From DATLGB01 sp963740765 (lineage in GTDB: Bacteria > Actinomycetota > Thermoleophilia > Solirubrobacterales > Solirubrobacteraceae): a stretch of 64,000 bases of DNA. Made by a program: the position numbers and the translations under genes. Of the stretch, positions 8,573-17,889 are shown one piece after another. Under the pieces are notes generated by a model that was given only the letters and a program-made list of their open reading frames with translations, had not been told where the DNA came from and searched no databases. The stretch is taken from positions 372,001-436,000 of the forward strand of contig CAVUFN010000010.1 in the NCBI GenBank assembly GCA_963740765.1. The letters run 5' to 3'. Every line of letters starts with the position of its first letter. Position 1 is the stretch's first letter.

Positions 8573-9645
8573 TCGCCGGCGTCGGCGAGGCCGATTTCAA
8601 GGACCTCCCGGAGGGCATGCGGCCCGAGGACCTGATGGGCCAGGCCGCGGTGCGCGCGCTCGACGACGCCGGGCTCGAGCTCGGCGACGTCGACGGCCTC
8701 TTCGCCGCCTCCACCCAGCTCAACATGCCCGCGCTGTCGGCCGGCGCCTATCTCGGCATCCAGCCCCGCTACAGCGACGCGACGCAGATGGGCGGGTCGT
8801 CCTTCGTCGCGCACCTCAACCACGCCGCGGCCGCGATCGAGTCCGGCCGCTGCGAGGTGGCGCTGATCGTCTACGGCTCCACGCAGCGGCTCGTCGGCCG
8901 CGCCCACGCCTCGGTCCAGGAGGTCGACCCCTACGAGGCGCCCTACGAGCCGCTCAACCCGGTGACCGCCTACGCGCTGGCGGCGTCCCGGCACATGCAC
9001 GAGTTCGGGACGACCCCCGAGCAGCTCGCCGAGGTAGCGGTCAGCGCCCGTGCCTGGGCGCAGCGCAACCCGCGCGCGTGGTCGCAGGACCCGCTGACGA
9101 TCGAGGACGTCCTCGCGGCGCCGCGCGTCGCCGACCCCCTCGGCGTCCGCGACTGCTGCCTGGTCACCGACGGCGGCGCGGCGGCGGTCCTGACCGCGGG
9201 CGATCGCGGCGTGAGGCTCCTCGGCGCCGGCGAGGCACATACCCACCGCCACGTCTCGACGATGCCCGACCTGACCCGCACGGCCGCCGTCGAGTCGGGC
9301 CGGAGGGCCTTCGAGCAGGCCGGCCTGACCCCGGACGACGTCGACGTGCTCGAGCTCTACGACGCCTTCACGATCACGCCGATCCTGTTCCTGGAGGACC
9401 TCGGCTTCTGCGCGAAGGGCGAGGGCGGCGCGTACGTCGAGGGCGGGCGCACCGCGCCGGGCGGCGCGGGCCTGCCGATGAACACCAACGGCGGCGGCCT
9501 CAGCTTCTGCCACCCCGGGATGTACGGCCTGTTCCTGATCACGGAGGCGGTCCGGCAGCTGCGCGAGACCGACGCGCGGGTCGCGCTCGTGCACGGCAAC
9601 GGCGGCGTCCTGTCCTCCCAGGCCACCGCGCTGCTGGGCGACTAG
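8569..9645 (+). CDS. Thiolase-fold enzyme, SCP2/Ltp2-like, probable partner of DUF35
   Basis: A 358-residue thiolase-superfamily protein, shorter than true thiolases (about 390). The second-half motifs are present: ELYDAFTITPILFLEDLGFC, MNTNGGGLSFCHPGMYG and HGNGGVLSSQ. The N-terminal half has MGGSSFVAHL where degradative thiolases place their acylated cysteine, so that cysteine appears missing. This is the arrangement of Ltp2-type retro-aldolases, which cleave steroid side-chain CoA esters and pair with DUF35 proteins. Function as an aldolase is inference; the substrate is unknown. GTG start, translationally coupled to the DUF35 gene. Confidence 0.8.
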   Translation: MIAGVGEADFKDLPEGMRPEDLMGQAAVRALDDAGLELGDVDGLFAASTQLNMPALSAGAYLGIQPRYSDATQMGGSSFVAHLNHAAAAIESGRCEVALIVYGSTQRLVGRAHASVQEVDPYEAPYEPLNPVTAYALAASRHMHEFGTTPEQLAEVAVSARAWAQRNPRAWSQDPLTIEDVLAAPRVADPLGVRDCCLVTDGGAAAVLTAGDRGVRLLGAGEAHTHRHVSTMPDLTRTAAVESGRRAFEQAGLTPDDVDVLELYDAFTITPILFLEDLGFCAKGEGGAYVEGGRTAPGGAGLPMNTNGGGLSFCHPGMYGLFLITEAVRQLRETDARVALVHGNGGVLSSQATALLGD

Positions 9646-12261
9646 CAGACCAGGTCGTAGCCGATCGTCACCGAGTCGCTGCGGCTGTGCTCGCCGTCGG
9701 AGACGGTCAGCGTGATCTTCGTGCCCTGATCGTTGCAGCCGCCCTCGTGGACGTGCGTGTCCCCGGGGTCCTCGACCGTCGCGATGGTGGCCGGCGACCC
9801 GCTCGGGAGGATCTGCTCCGTCCACGTGTAGGTCAACACGTCGCCCTCTGGGTCGCTGACGTCGGATTGGAGGTTCCAGATCCCGTACGGACGCCCGTCG
9901 GGCGCCGGCTCCATGCAGCACGCGCTCCCGACGGAACCGGGGGGAGGGGTCGGCCGGATTGGTGATCTTCACCGACGGCGGCAGGTTGGGCGGCGGGGTG
10001 GCGACGTTGATGGTCACGGCGTCGGTGGTGACCGCTCCCGCGTCGTCGGTCGCGCGCGCCGTGATCGTGTGCGGCCCCACCGGAACGCCCGTCAGGTCGA
10101 GCGACGGGTCCTCCCCGGTGGCGAACGGCACGCCGTCGCGCGCCCAGCTGATCTGCTCGGGCCGCAGCTTGAGATCGGGCTGGTTGAGGTCGCCGCTGGT
10201 CGACTTGAGCTGCACCGTCTCGCCCTGGAAGAAGGTCGCGCCATCGCTGGGCTGGGTGATCTCCAGCTGCGGCGGCGTGTTGGCGATCGTGATGCGCCGG
10301 CCCTCGACCGGGTCGTTGTTGCCGGGGAAGTCGGCGGTGACGCTGATGGCGTGCGACCCGTAGGGGAGGTCCACCGTGATCGCCGGCCCCGTGCCGATCA
10401 CGCCGCCGTCGCTCTTCCAGACGAGGGTCGCCGCCGCGCCGCCCGGGTCGAAGGCGAAGGCGGTGAAGGTGAGCAGCTGGCCCTTCTGGTAGACGTCGCC
10501 GTCCTGCGGCGCCCGGATGTGCACCAGCCGCGGCAGGACCTTCCTGACCGCGGCCAGGGTGTTGACGTACTTCTTGACCTTCGGGTCCGATGAGCTCGTG
10601 GCCGTGCTCATCAGCGCGTCCTCGACCCCGCCGGTGCCGAGGCCCGGGTTGGCGGCACGGACCAGCGCGGCCGCCCCCGCGAAGTACGGGGAGGCGAAGC
10701 TCGTCCCGCTGACGGCGCTGACCGGTTTGGTGATGGTGGCGGGCGGGACCGGCGGCGTGTGGCCGGACAGCGTTGTCCCGGGCGCGAAGATGTCGACCTG
10801 CTTGTTGCCGTAGTTGGAGTAGTCCGCCTTGCCGGTGCCGTCCTTGGCGAGCGCGCCCACGCAGATGACCCCGGCGTTCTCGCACGGCGTCCACCACGTG
10901 TTCTCCCAGCAGGCGATGAAACAGCTGGTGTCGTCGACGTTGGTGTTGTCGTTGCCGGCGGAGGCGACGAGCGTCGTGTGGCTGCCCACGATCGCCGTCG
11001 CGAGCTCGAAAGGCAGCACGCTCCACGCGAGGTAGTAGGGCACGGGCGCGCCGTAGCTCATGTTGATGACGTCCGCGCCGCGGATGTCCGCTTCGGAGAT
11101 GCCGACGATGCTCGTGCCGAAGTCGTAGTACTGGAAGCCGACGATCCGGTCCGCGACCGGCCCGCCGACGCCGGCCGTGCCGTTCTGGTCGTCGACCACC
11201 CCGAAGGCGGTGGTGGCGACCTGCGTGCCGTGCCAGGGGCAGATCGACTTGCCGCAGTCGCCGAGGTTCTCGTCGCCGAGGCCGTGGAACGGAACGACCG
11301 AGAAGTCCTCCAGCGGCGTGCCGAAGTCGGACGGGTCGGTGGACGGCGAGAAGCCCATGTCGAGCACGGCGAGGCCGACCTTGTTCTGCGTCCGGCCGCT
11401 CTGCGCGAGCAGCTGCCAGGCGGCGGGCACGCCGGTCTGGGTCAGGTACTTCCAGTGGAACGGGTTCGAATTCCAAGCGTCGCCCGTGTCCGCGAAGCCG
11501 GTCGGGCCGTCGCCGTCCTCCGTCGCGCTGCCGTCGACGATCGCGGAGCCCTCGCCGACGATGTCGAGACCGACCTTGACGTCGCCGGCGGCGCGGGCCA
11601 GGCGGGCGGCGGCCGCGACCGTGTCCGCGCCGTCCTGGCTGGAGATGGCGGCGGCCGCGCCCCTGGATTTGCCGCCCAGGGCGGCGAGGTCGGCGGCCAT
11701 CCGATCGGGGTTGGCGCGAGCCGGGTCGAAGCTGATCAGGTAGCTGTCGAGGCCGAGCTCGGCCTTGATCGTGCCGCCGAGCTTCTTGGCGAGCGCCTCG
11801 ACCTTGCCCCTCTCACCGTGCACGAGCAGCTCGCCGACCGCGAAGTCGACGCTGTGGCCAAGGGCGTCGACGGTGGTGGCGGTGACCGTCCCGTCCGGGA
11901 GCTTGGGCGGCGCCTTCATCGAGGTGTCGACCGCGACGGTCGGCTTGCCGCCGCACGCCTTGCCCTTCTTCAGCGAGCGCAACACCAGCACGCGGGCCTT
12001 GACCGAGCGGGCGTCGAGCGCGCGCAGGCGGCGCTTGGCGGTCAGGCGGTGGTGCGCGGCGAGCGCGTCGGCCGCCTTGCACGTCTTGCCGCGCGCGAAC
12101 GCCCGCCGCGCGCGCTTGGCCGCCTTGCGGCCCTTCGCGAAGTGGGTCTGCTTCTGGACGTGGGCGATCGCGGTGAGGACCTTCGCGCGCTTGGGCTTGG
12201 CGCCGATCGCCGTCGCCGGAAGGAGCAGAAGGGTCAGCAACATGACGGTCACGGCGCGCAT
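9642..12261 (-). CDS. Large secreted subtilisin-family protease with Ig-like repeats; one frameshift
   Basis: Secreted S8 peptidase of about 870 residues. A signal peptide (MRAVTVMLLTLLLLPATA) is followed by a long Lys/Arg-rich propeptide region, then the catalytic domain with Asp301 (AVLDMG), His344 (WHGTQVAT), Asn437 (ASAGND) and Ser521 (SGTSFASPYFAGA). C-terminal beta domains resemble Ig/PKD folds (PPQLEITQPSDGATF; VLTYTWTEQI). The frame breaks near 9939-9944; removing one base from the run there joins the upstream part to the last 90 residues, which end VTIGYDLVC. Stop codons of this gene and the thiolase-fold gene interleave in one CTAG. Confidence 0.85.
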
Positions 12262-12301
12262 GGCCCGGAGTCAACACCCGCGCGCTCGCCGCGTCAACTC
12301 C

Positions 12302-12307
12302 TAGAAT
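12302..12307 (+). promoter_or_regulatory. -10 hexamer TAGAAT of the ArsC-fusion gene
   Basis: TAGAAT lies 9 bases before GTG 12317, and no Shine-Dalgarno site is present. Two GTCAAC repeats 21 bases apart (12271 and 12292) lie upstream between the divergent genes and could hold -35 or operator information. Confidence 0.5.
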
Positions 12308-12316
12308 CCGGCTTCG

Positions 12317-12982
12317 GTGGACCCCTTCACGCTCATCGTGACGGTGGGGATGGTCGCGGGGTTCCTCGCCATCCTCGCGCTCGGCCTGTGGCATCCCCGC
12401 TCCGGCGCCGACGTGCTCGACTGGCGGCCGACCCGCTCCGCCGAGCTGGAGGCGCAGAACGACATCGACGATGTTGCGCAGATGATCGCCGCGCAGAACC
12501 GCATGCGCGAGCGCAAGGGCAAGGCGGCGCGCACGCAGGACGACGTCGAGGCGCAGGTGCTGGACGACCAGCGCGCGCTGTCCGACTACGCCGACGCGTA
12601 CTGGGGCGACCAGCGCGAGAAGCGCGTGGGCCAGCTCAACGACGAGGGCGGCATCACCGTGTACGAGAAGACGTCGTGCTCGAACTGCCAGCGACTGACG
12701 CGGATCCTGGCCGAGCGCGGCATCGACTTCGACCGCGTCGACTACCACCTCGACCCGCTGCCGGCGGGACGGATCGCAGAGCTGCTGGCCAAGGCGGGGA
12801 TCACCCCGCGCACCGCGCTCCGCGAGAAGGAGCCGGGCGCCGCCGCGCTGGCGGGCGCGTCCGACGCGGAGATCCTCGCCGCGATGGAGGCCGACCCGAC
12901 GCTCCTGCAGCGCCCGATCGTCGAACGCGGCGACCGCGCCGTGCTGGCGCGGCCCGCCGAGCGCGTCCTCGAGCTCCTCTAG
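12317..12982 (+). CDS. Membrane-anchored protein fused to an ArsC/Spx-like thioredoxin-fold domain
   Basis: The 221-residue product has two parts. Residues 1-22 form a membrane helix, followed by a charged, probably coiled-coil stretch to about residue 110. From about residue 114 an ArsC-family domain begins (VYEKTSCSNCQRLTRIL), with a Cys-x2-Cys pair and the family's RPIVERGDRAVLARP segment near the end, where arsenate reductases have their basic loop. The ArsC domain looks complete and could have been a separate gene starting at the internal GTG of its first codon. Whether it reduces arsenate or acts as a redox adaptor cannot be told. Confidence 0.7.
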   Translation: MDPFTLIVTVGMVAGFLAILALGLWHPRSGADVLDWRPTRSAELEAQNDIDDVAQMIAAQNRMRERKGKAARTQDDVEAQVLDDQRALSDYADAYWGDQREKRVGQLNDEGGITVYEKTSCSNCQRLTRILAERGIDFDRVDYHLDPLPAGRIAELLAKAGITPRTALREKEPGAAALAGASDAEILAAMEADPTLLQRPIVERGDRAVLARPAERVLELL

Positions 12983-13648
12983 CTCAGGCCCGCGGGCGAT
13001 GGCGGCGTCCATCGCGGCGCCCGGGCTTCTCGACGACCTTGCCGTGCCCGGGGGCGAGCGCCTGCGGGTCCAGCGCCCGCAGCGCCTTCGCCGTCTCGAG
13101 CGCGAGTCGGCTTGTGCCAGCTGGACGAGGCCGGGAGCGGGAACTGCCACTGGTCCTTCGCGGTCGTGCGCGACCCCGCCGAGGTAGACGTACGCGTCGC
13201 CGCCGTAGAGCGTCCCGTCGCGCGGGTCGAGGAACCCGACCTGGCCGGGCGAGTGGCCCGGGCGCCGGGTGGACCTCGAGCGACCCGACGCGCTCGCCGA
13301 GCGGGCGTCCACGGCGGTCTTCGACCTCGGGCGCCGCCGCGAGCTTGCCCTCCGGCTCGCCGCGGCTCGAACGACTTGTCGCCGCCCAGGATCTTGGCGT
13401 CGCGGGCGGAGATCGAGGACCTCGACGCCCGGCAGCTGCTTGCGCGAGCGCGTCGACCTGGCCGACGTGGTCGGAGTGGTAGTGCGTCAGCGCGATGCGG
13501 CGGATCGGCTGCCCGAGCGCCTTCCGCGGCGGCGAGGATCGCCTTCGCGCCGCCGGCCATCGTGGTGTCGATCGAGCGTCAGATCGTCGTCTTCTTCGAC
13601 GAGGTAGGCGTTGACGAACCCAAGGCGGGTGATATGGTGGAACCGCAT
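12979..13648 (-). pseudogene. MBL-fold metallo-hydrolase, reading frame broken at about nine wobble positions
   Basis: Read piecewise from ATG 13648 this encodes a complete metallo-beta-lactamase-fold hydrolase: MRFHHITRLGFVNAYLVEE, LTHYHSDHVGQVDAL (metal-binding HxHxDH), PGHSPGQVGFLDPRDG, GGDAYVYLGG and APGHGKVV. The frame shifts by +1 about nine times. At nearly every site the extra base turns a third codon position into two tandem alternatives, for example CT(C/G)ATC at 13573-13574 and CC(G/A)CTC near 13107. All expected motifs survive, so I think the gene is intact in the organism. The ATG shares its bases with the divergent gene's ATG (CATG). Confidence 0.75.
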
Positions 13649-14089
13649 GGCGCGAGTGCTGATCGTCGGGTGCGGAGGGCGCGGGCAGGCGCTCGCGCGC
13701 GAGCTCGTGGCGGCCGGGCACGCCGTCCGCGGAACGACCCGCGACGAGGCCAACTTCGAGGCGATCCGCGCGGCCGGCGCCGAGCCCTATCTGGGCGACC
13801 CGGACCGCATCGCGACGCTCATGGACGCGCTCGCGCAGACGACGATCGTCGCCTACCTGATGCGCACGGCCGGCAACCCGGACCTGCACGAGGGCCGGCT
13901 GCGGATGCTCACCGAGAAGATCGTCGACACGGGCGTGCGCGGCTTCGTCTACGAGGACGGCGGCGGCGAGATGATCGTCCGCGCCGCCCGCGCCACCTGG
14001 AACATCCCGATCGAGATCCTCGGCACCGACCCCGCCGACCGCGACGCTGGCTGCGCGACGCGGTGGCCGCGGTCACCGCGACATTCTGA
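13647..14089 (+). CDS. NAD(P)-binding Rossmann-fold protein, one frameshift near the end
   Basis: About 147 residues with an N-terminal dinucleotide-binding motif (VLIVGCGGRGQALARELVAA), then RGTTRDEANF and a short sheet-helix body. This looks like a small member of the NAD-dependent epimerase/NmrA-like group; no catalytic Tyr-x3-Lys is visible. The frame breaks near 14041-14045, where a third codon base seems to be missing; the corrected end reads WLRDAVAAVTATF with a stop at 14089. The start ATG at 13647 lies 8 bases after TATGGT, consistent with the leaderless pattern of this genome. Confidence 0.65.
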
Positions 14090-15506
14090 CTCCTTGAGGT
14101 CGCCGCTCCAGGCGATGTGGAAGGTGCCCTCGCGGTCGTTGCGCCGGTAGGTGTGCGCGCCGAACAGGTCGCGCAGGCCCTGGATCAGGCCGGCGGGGCC
14201 GACGGGGCGGCGGTAGCCGTCGTAGTAGGCGAGGCGAGAGCTGAAGGCCGGCGCGGGGACGCCGATCTCCGCGGCCCGGGCGACCACGCGCCGCCACGGG
14301 TCCTGGGCGTTCTCGAGCGCCTCGGCGAAGAAGTCGGCGACCATCAGGTTGAGCATGTCCGGCTCGTTGTCGTAGGCCTCGCTGGATGCGGTCCAGGAAG
14401 CGCGCGCGGATGATGCAGCCGCCGCGCCAGATCGTCGCCATCGCGCCGAGGTCGACGTCCCAGCCCTCCTGGTCGGCGCGCGCGGCCATCTGCTCGAAGC
14501 CCTGGGCGTAGGAGACGATCTTGGTCGCGTAGAGCGCGTGCTCGAGGTCGTCGACGAGCGACGGCGTCGTCGCCCGTGGGCTCCGGGCCGGCGCAGGCGC
14601 TCGGCGGCGTACTCGCGCTGGTCCTTCAGCGCGCGACAGCGTGCGGGCGAAGACCGCCTCGGTGATGCCGGTGAGCGGGACGCCGAGCTCCAGCGCGTCC
14701 TGCGCGGTCCAGCGGCCGGTGCCCTTCTGCTCGGCGGCGTCGACGATCACGTCGACGAACGGCCCGCCGGTCGCCTCGTCCGTCTTGCTCCAGCACGCGC
14801 GCGGTGATCTCGATCAGGAACGAGTCCAGCTCGCCCTCGTTCCACTGCTTGAACGCTTGCGCGATCTCGGGGACCTCGAGCCCGGCGCCGTGGCGCAGCA
14901 GGTCGTAGGCTCTCGGCGATCAGCTGCATGTCGGCGTACTCGATGCCGTTGTGGACCATCTTCACGTAGTGGCCCGCGCCGTCGGGGCCGACGTAGGTGC
15001 AGCACGGCGTGCCGTCGACCATCGCCGCGATCGTCTCGAGGATCTGGCCGACGACCTCGTCGTAGGCCTCGCGGTCGCCGCCGGGCATGATGCTCGGACC
15101 CTTCAGCGCGCCCTCCTCGCCGCCGGAGACGCCCACGCCCATGAAGCGGATGTCCTTCTCGGCCAGCGCCTTGGAGCGCCGCTGCGTGTCCTTGAAGAAC
15201 GAGTTGCCGCCGTCGATGACGATGTCGCCCTCGTCGAGGTGGGGGACGATCTCGTCGATGACCGCGTCGACCGGGTCGCCGGCCTTGACCATGCTCATCA
15301 GCACGCGCGGGCGCTCGAGCGCGCCGACCCACTCCTCGAATCGACTCGTGACCCGTGATCGGCCCCTCGTCGCCGTGCTCGTCCATGAACGTCTGCGTCT
15401 TCTCGGCCGTCCGGTTGTGGACGGCGATCGGGATGTCGTGGGAGGCGACGTTGCGCGCGAGGTTCGCGCCCATGGTGGCCAGGCCGGTGAGGCCGAAGTT
15501 CGTCAT
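14073..15506 (-). pseudogene. gnd: 6-phosphogluconate dehydrogenase, frame broken at several wobble positions
   Basis: Oxidises 6-phosphogluconate to ribulose 5-phosphate and CO2 in the pentose phosphate pathway. Joined across the breaks it is full length (about 475 residues): NADP motif MTNFGLTGLATMGANLARNV, AVHNRTAEK, substrate loop GVGVSGGEEGALKGPSIMPG, active-site MVHNGIEYADMQLIAE, EQKGTGRWTAQDALELG, and the C-terminal domain RRNDREGTFH. Seven or more +1 shifts fall at third codon positions, e.g. TC(G/A)TTC near 15343 and GA(G/A)GCC near 14911. The ATG overlaps the Nudix stop (ATGA), so it is the last gene of a DUF1015-OsmC-Nudix-gnd series. Confidence 0.85.
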
Positions 15507-16009
15507 GGCTGGAGTGCTACCCGATCGAGCAGGTCGGCGACGATCCGCGCCGTCGCGCCCCAGATCAGGTCCTCGCCGACGAGGTAGGTGTCCGTGCGGA
15601 ACGGCAGGCCGCGGCGGACGAGCCGGCGGCGGTCGTAGCCGTCGCGAACGGCACGCAGGGAGAGCTCGAGGACCTCGTCGACCTCCTCGGGCTGCAGCGT
15701 CCATTCGGTCTCCGCGGCGATGATCCCGACGACGGGGTAGATCGCGTAGTCGGTGACGAACGTGGGGCGCGGCGGCAGTGCGCCGACGACCTCGACGCGG
15801 TCGGGCTGGAGTCCGATCTCCTCGTGCGCCTCCCGGAGCGCCGTGGCGATCGCGTTCGCGTCACCCGGGTCCTTGCGGCCGCCGGGGAACGAGATCTCGC
15901 CGGCGTGGCGCTTGAGGTCGGCGCGGCGGCGGGTGAAGACGGCGTGCCCGTCGCCCGCGCGCTCGAACATGGGGACGAGCACCGCGGACTCGCGGCCGTT
16001 GACGGGCAT
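15503..16009 (-). CDS. Nudix hydrolase, CoA pyrophosphatase (NudL/CoAse) type
   Basis: A 168-residue Nudix enzyme. It carries the UPF0035/CoAse signature just before the Nudix box (FTRRRADLKRHAGEISFPGG) and the box end LREAHEEIGL with the metal-binding glutamates. As in other NudL-type enzymes, an Asp replaces the first Glu of the box with slightly altered spacing. Such enzymes cleave CoA or acyl-CoA to 4'-phosphopantetheine and ADP. It is undamaged in frame, unlike gnd downstream, to which it is coupled by ATGA. Confidence 0.85.
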   Translation of the reverse strand: MPVNGRESAVLVPMFERAGDGHAVFTRRRADLKRHAGEISFPGGRKDPGDANAIATALREAHEEIGLQPDRVEVVGALPPRPTFVTDYAIYPVVGIIAAETEWTLQPEEVDEVLELSLRAVRDGYDRRRLVRRGLPFRTDTYLVGEDLIWGATARIVADLLDRVALQP

Positions 16010-16060
16010 GGAGGCCGCGCGGCCTCCGGGTCCAGCAGGACCGCGCTCAGGGTGTCCCGT

Positions 16061-16462
16061 TCAGACGGGCGCGACCCGCTGCACGCGCTCCTCGAAGGCG
16101 ACCTCGCCCTCCAGCGTGCGGTGGATGGGGCACTTCGCGGCGATCACCAGCAGGCGTTCGACCTGCTCGTCCGTCAACGCCTCGGGAAGGCGCAGGACGA
16201 GCTCGAAGTTGGTCGGGCGCCCGCGCTCGCCGGGCTGGTAGTCGCAGTCGACCTCGCAGCCCGTCATGTCCCAGCCCTTGCGCTCGGCGTACATCTGCAT
16301 CGTGATGGCGGTGCAGGAGGCCAGCGCCGCGGCGAGCAGCTCCTCCGGGCTGGGGCCGAGGTCCCTGCCGCCGGCGGCCTCGGGCTCGTCAGCCGTCAGC
16401 CGGTGCTCGCGGACGCGGACCGAGTGCTCGAACTTCCCTTTCCGGACGGCGATCGCGCGCAT
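16061..16462 (-). CDS. OsmC/YhfA-family peroxiredoxin-like protein
   Basis: A 133-residue OsmC-fold protein. The two conserved cysteines are in ALASCTAITMQMYAERKGW and AAKCPIHRTLEG; in the family they form the thiol centre that reduces organic hydroperoxides. The motif order GPSPEELLAAALASC then CPIHRTL is typical of the YhfA/OsmC-like subgroup. The ATG at 16462 is 11 bases after the DUF1015 stop, placing it in the same transcript. Frame intact. Confidence 0.88.
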   Translation of the reverse strand: MRAIAVRKGKFEHSVRVREHRLTADEPEAAGGRDLGPSPEELLAAALASCTAITMQMYAERKGWDMTGCEVDCDYQPGERGRPTNFELVLRLPEALTDEQVERLLVIAAKCPIHRTLEGEVAFEERVQRVAPV

Positions 16463-16473
16463 GGATTTCGATG

Positions 16474-17690
16474 CTACTCCTCGTCGAGCGGGTTGAAGAG
16501 CAGGCCGGTCAGGACCTTCGGGAAGAAGTACGTCGACTTGGGCGGCATCACCTCGCCGGCGGCCGCGATGTCCCGGATCTGCTGGACGGGGACTGCGCCG
16601 GTGAAGAAGCGCGGCGTCGACGTCCTTGTCGACGATGCGCTGCCTGGCCTCGGCGAAGTTGCGCGAGTAGTCGAGCCCGTTGAAGTGCGAGATGTCGTCG
16701 TCGGTCATCCCCAGCGGGCCCTTGAGGAGCATGGTCTCGAGCACGGCGGTGTCAGGCGGCTAGCCCCGAGCGGCCCGGGCGGGCGCGCGTCGCCTGTTCA
16801 GCGTGAGGCGGTAGCCCTGCTTGGAATGCAGTCGACGTAGCCGAGCTGGATGGCTCGCCGTCCGGCGTGGGCTCGAGGTCGTCGAGGTCGATCGGCTCGA
16901 CGTCCCAGTCGCGCTTGAGCGCGGCGCCCAGCGCCTGCTGGCGCGGCAGTCCTTGAGGTCGGTCAGCAGCCGATGGGTGGGGAAGACGGTCAGGCCTGGG
17001 TCCTTGAGGGAGACGAGGCAGGCGAGCACGTAGCGGTGCGGCCCCTCGCCCCGATCTCCTCGGCGTAGACGCGCGCGGTCTCGTAGCGGTGGTGGCCGTC
17101 GGCGATCAGCAGCTCGGCGCGCGAGCCGCCGTGAAGCCCCTCCGTCGGGTCGGCGACCCGCCAGAGCCGGTGGCGGGTGCCGTCGGCGTCGGTGACGTCG
17201 GCGAAGGGCTCGCCTTCGGCCTTCGAGAAGATCGACGTCCGGTCGTCGTGCAGGCAGAAGATGGGGGAGAGGTTCGCCTTCGTCGCGCGCGTGAGGTCGA
17301 GGCGGTCCTCCTTGGGGCCGGGATGCGTGCGCTCGTGCGGGCGGATGCGGCCGGCGCCGTACTCCTCGACGCGCACGCGCGCGAAGAAGCCGGTGCGCGT
17401 GTAGGCCTTGCCGTCGGGGCCGGTGTAGTCCTGGACGAGGACCCAGAACGCGGGCTCCTCGTCGCGGACGAGCGTTCCGTCGGCGCGCCAGCGGGCGAAG
17501 GTCGTGGCCGCGTGGCCGTAGGGATCGTCGCCCAGCGGGAGGTCGATCTCGACGACGTTGTGCTCGCTGCGCGCTGAGCGGGGCGCGCTGCTCGGGGTCG
17601 ATCACGTCGTACGGCGGCGCGCACGACGTCCTCGATGTGGCTGTTGGTCGGGTCGTAGTGGAGGGCCCGCAGGGGCTGGACGTCGGCCAT
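16474..17690 (-). pseudogene. DUF1015-family protein, frame broken at several wobble positions
   Basis: Joined across the breaks this is a DUF1015 protein of about 400 residues, a widespread family of unknown biochemical role that is often annotated as a HTH or kinase-like protein without proof. Diagnostic pieces are VQPLRALHYDP at the start, the APYDVIDPEQR motif, RIRPHERTHPGPKEDRLDL, LIADGHHRYETARVY and the C-terminal GEVMPPKSTYFFPKVLTGLL. The frame is lost at about six sites, mostly +1 at third codon positions (GC(C/G)CCG near 17623; GC(G/C)TTC near 16609). The ATG at 17690 follows TAGCTT by 7 bases. Confidence 0.75.
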
Positions 17691-17697
17691 GGCGGCG

Positions 17698-17703
17698 AAG
17701 CTA
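17698..17703 (-). promoter_or_regulatory. -10 hexamer TAGCTT of the DUF1015 gene
   Basis: On the minus strand TAGCTT sits 7 bases before ATG 17690 without a Shine-Dalgarno site, matching the spacing seen at other leaderless-type starts in this window. Confidence 0.45.
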
Positions 17704-17880
17704 GTACGTCGGGACCGGGGCGGATGGCGGGTTGTGGGGGTGGTGAGTGTGTGTGAGTGTGTGGATTGTGGGGGGGGGGGGGTGTGGTGGGGGGGGGTGG
17801 GATGGCGGCGGGGTGGCGGCGGGGGTGGGTGAGCGGCGGCGCAAGCGGCGGGTGATGATGCGATGGATGTGCGCTTCGGG
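17704..17880. repeat. G/T low-complexity stretch with long poly-G runs
   Basis: The plus strand is almost only G and T, including a run of 13 G (17770-17782) and one of 9 G (17789-17797), embedded in GTGTGTGAGTGTGTGG-like sequence. Nothing like it occurs elsewhere in the window. It sits where the first third of the following transporter gene should be. It may be a badly assembled join rather than natural sequence; poly-G read tails are a known artefact of two-colour sequencing. Confidence 0.6.
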
Positions 17881-17889
17881 GCGTGGTGA

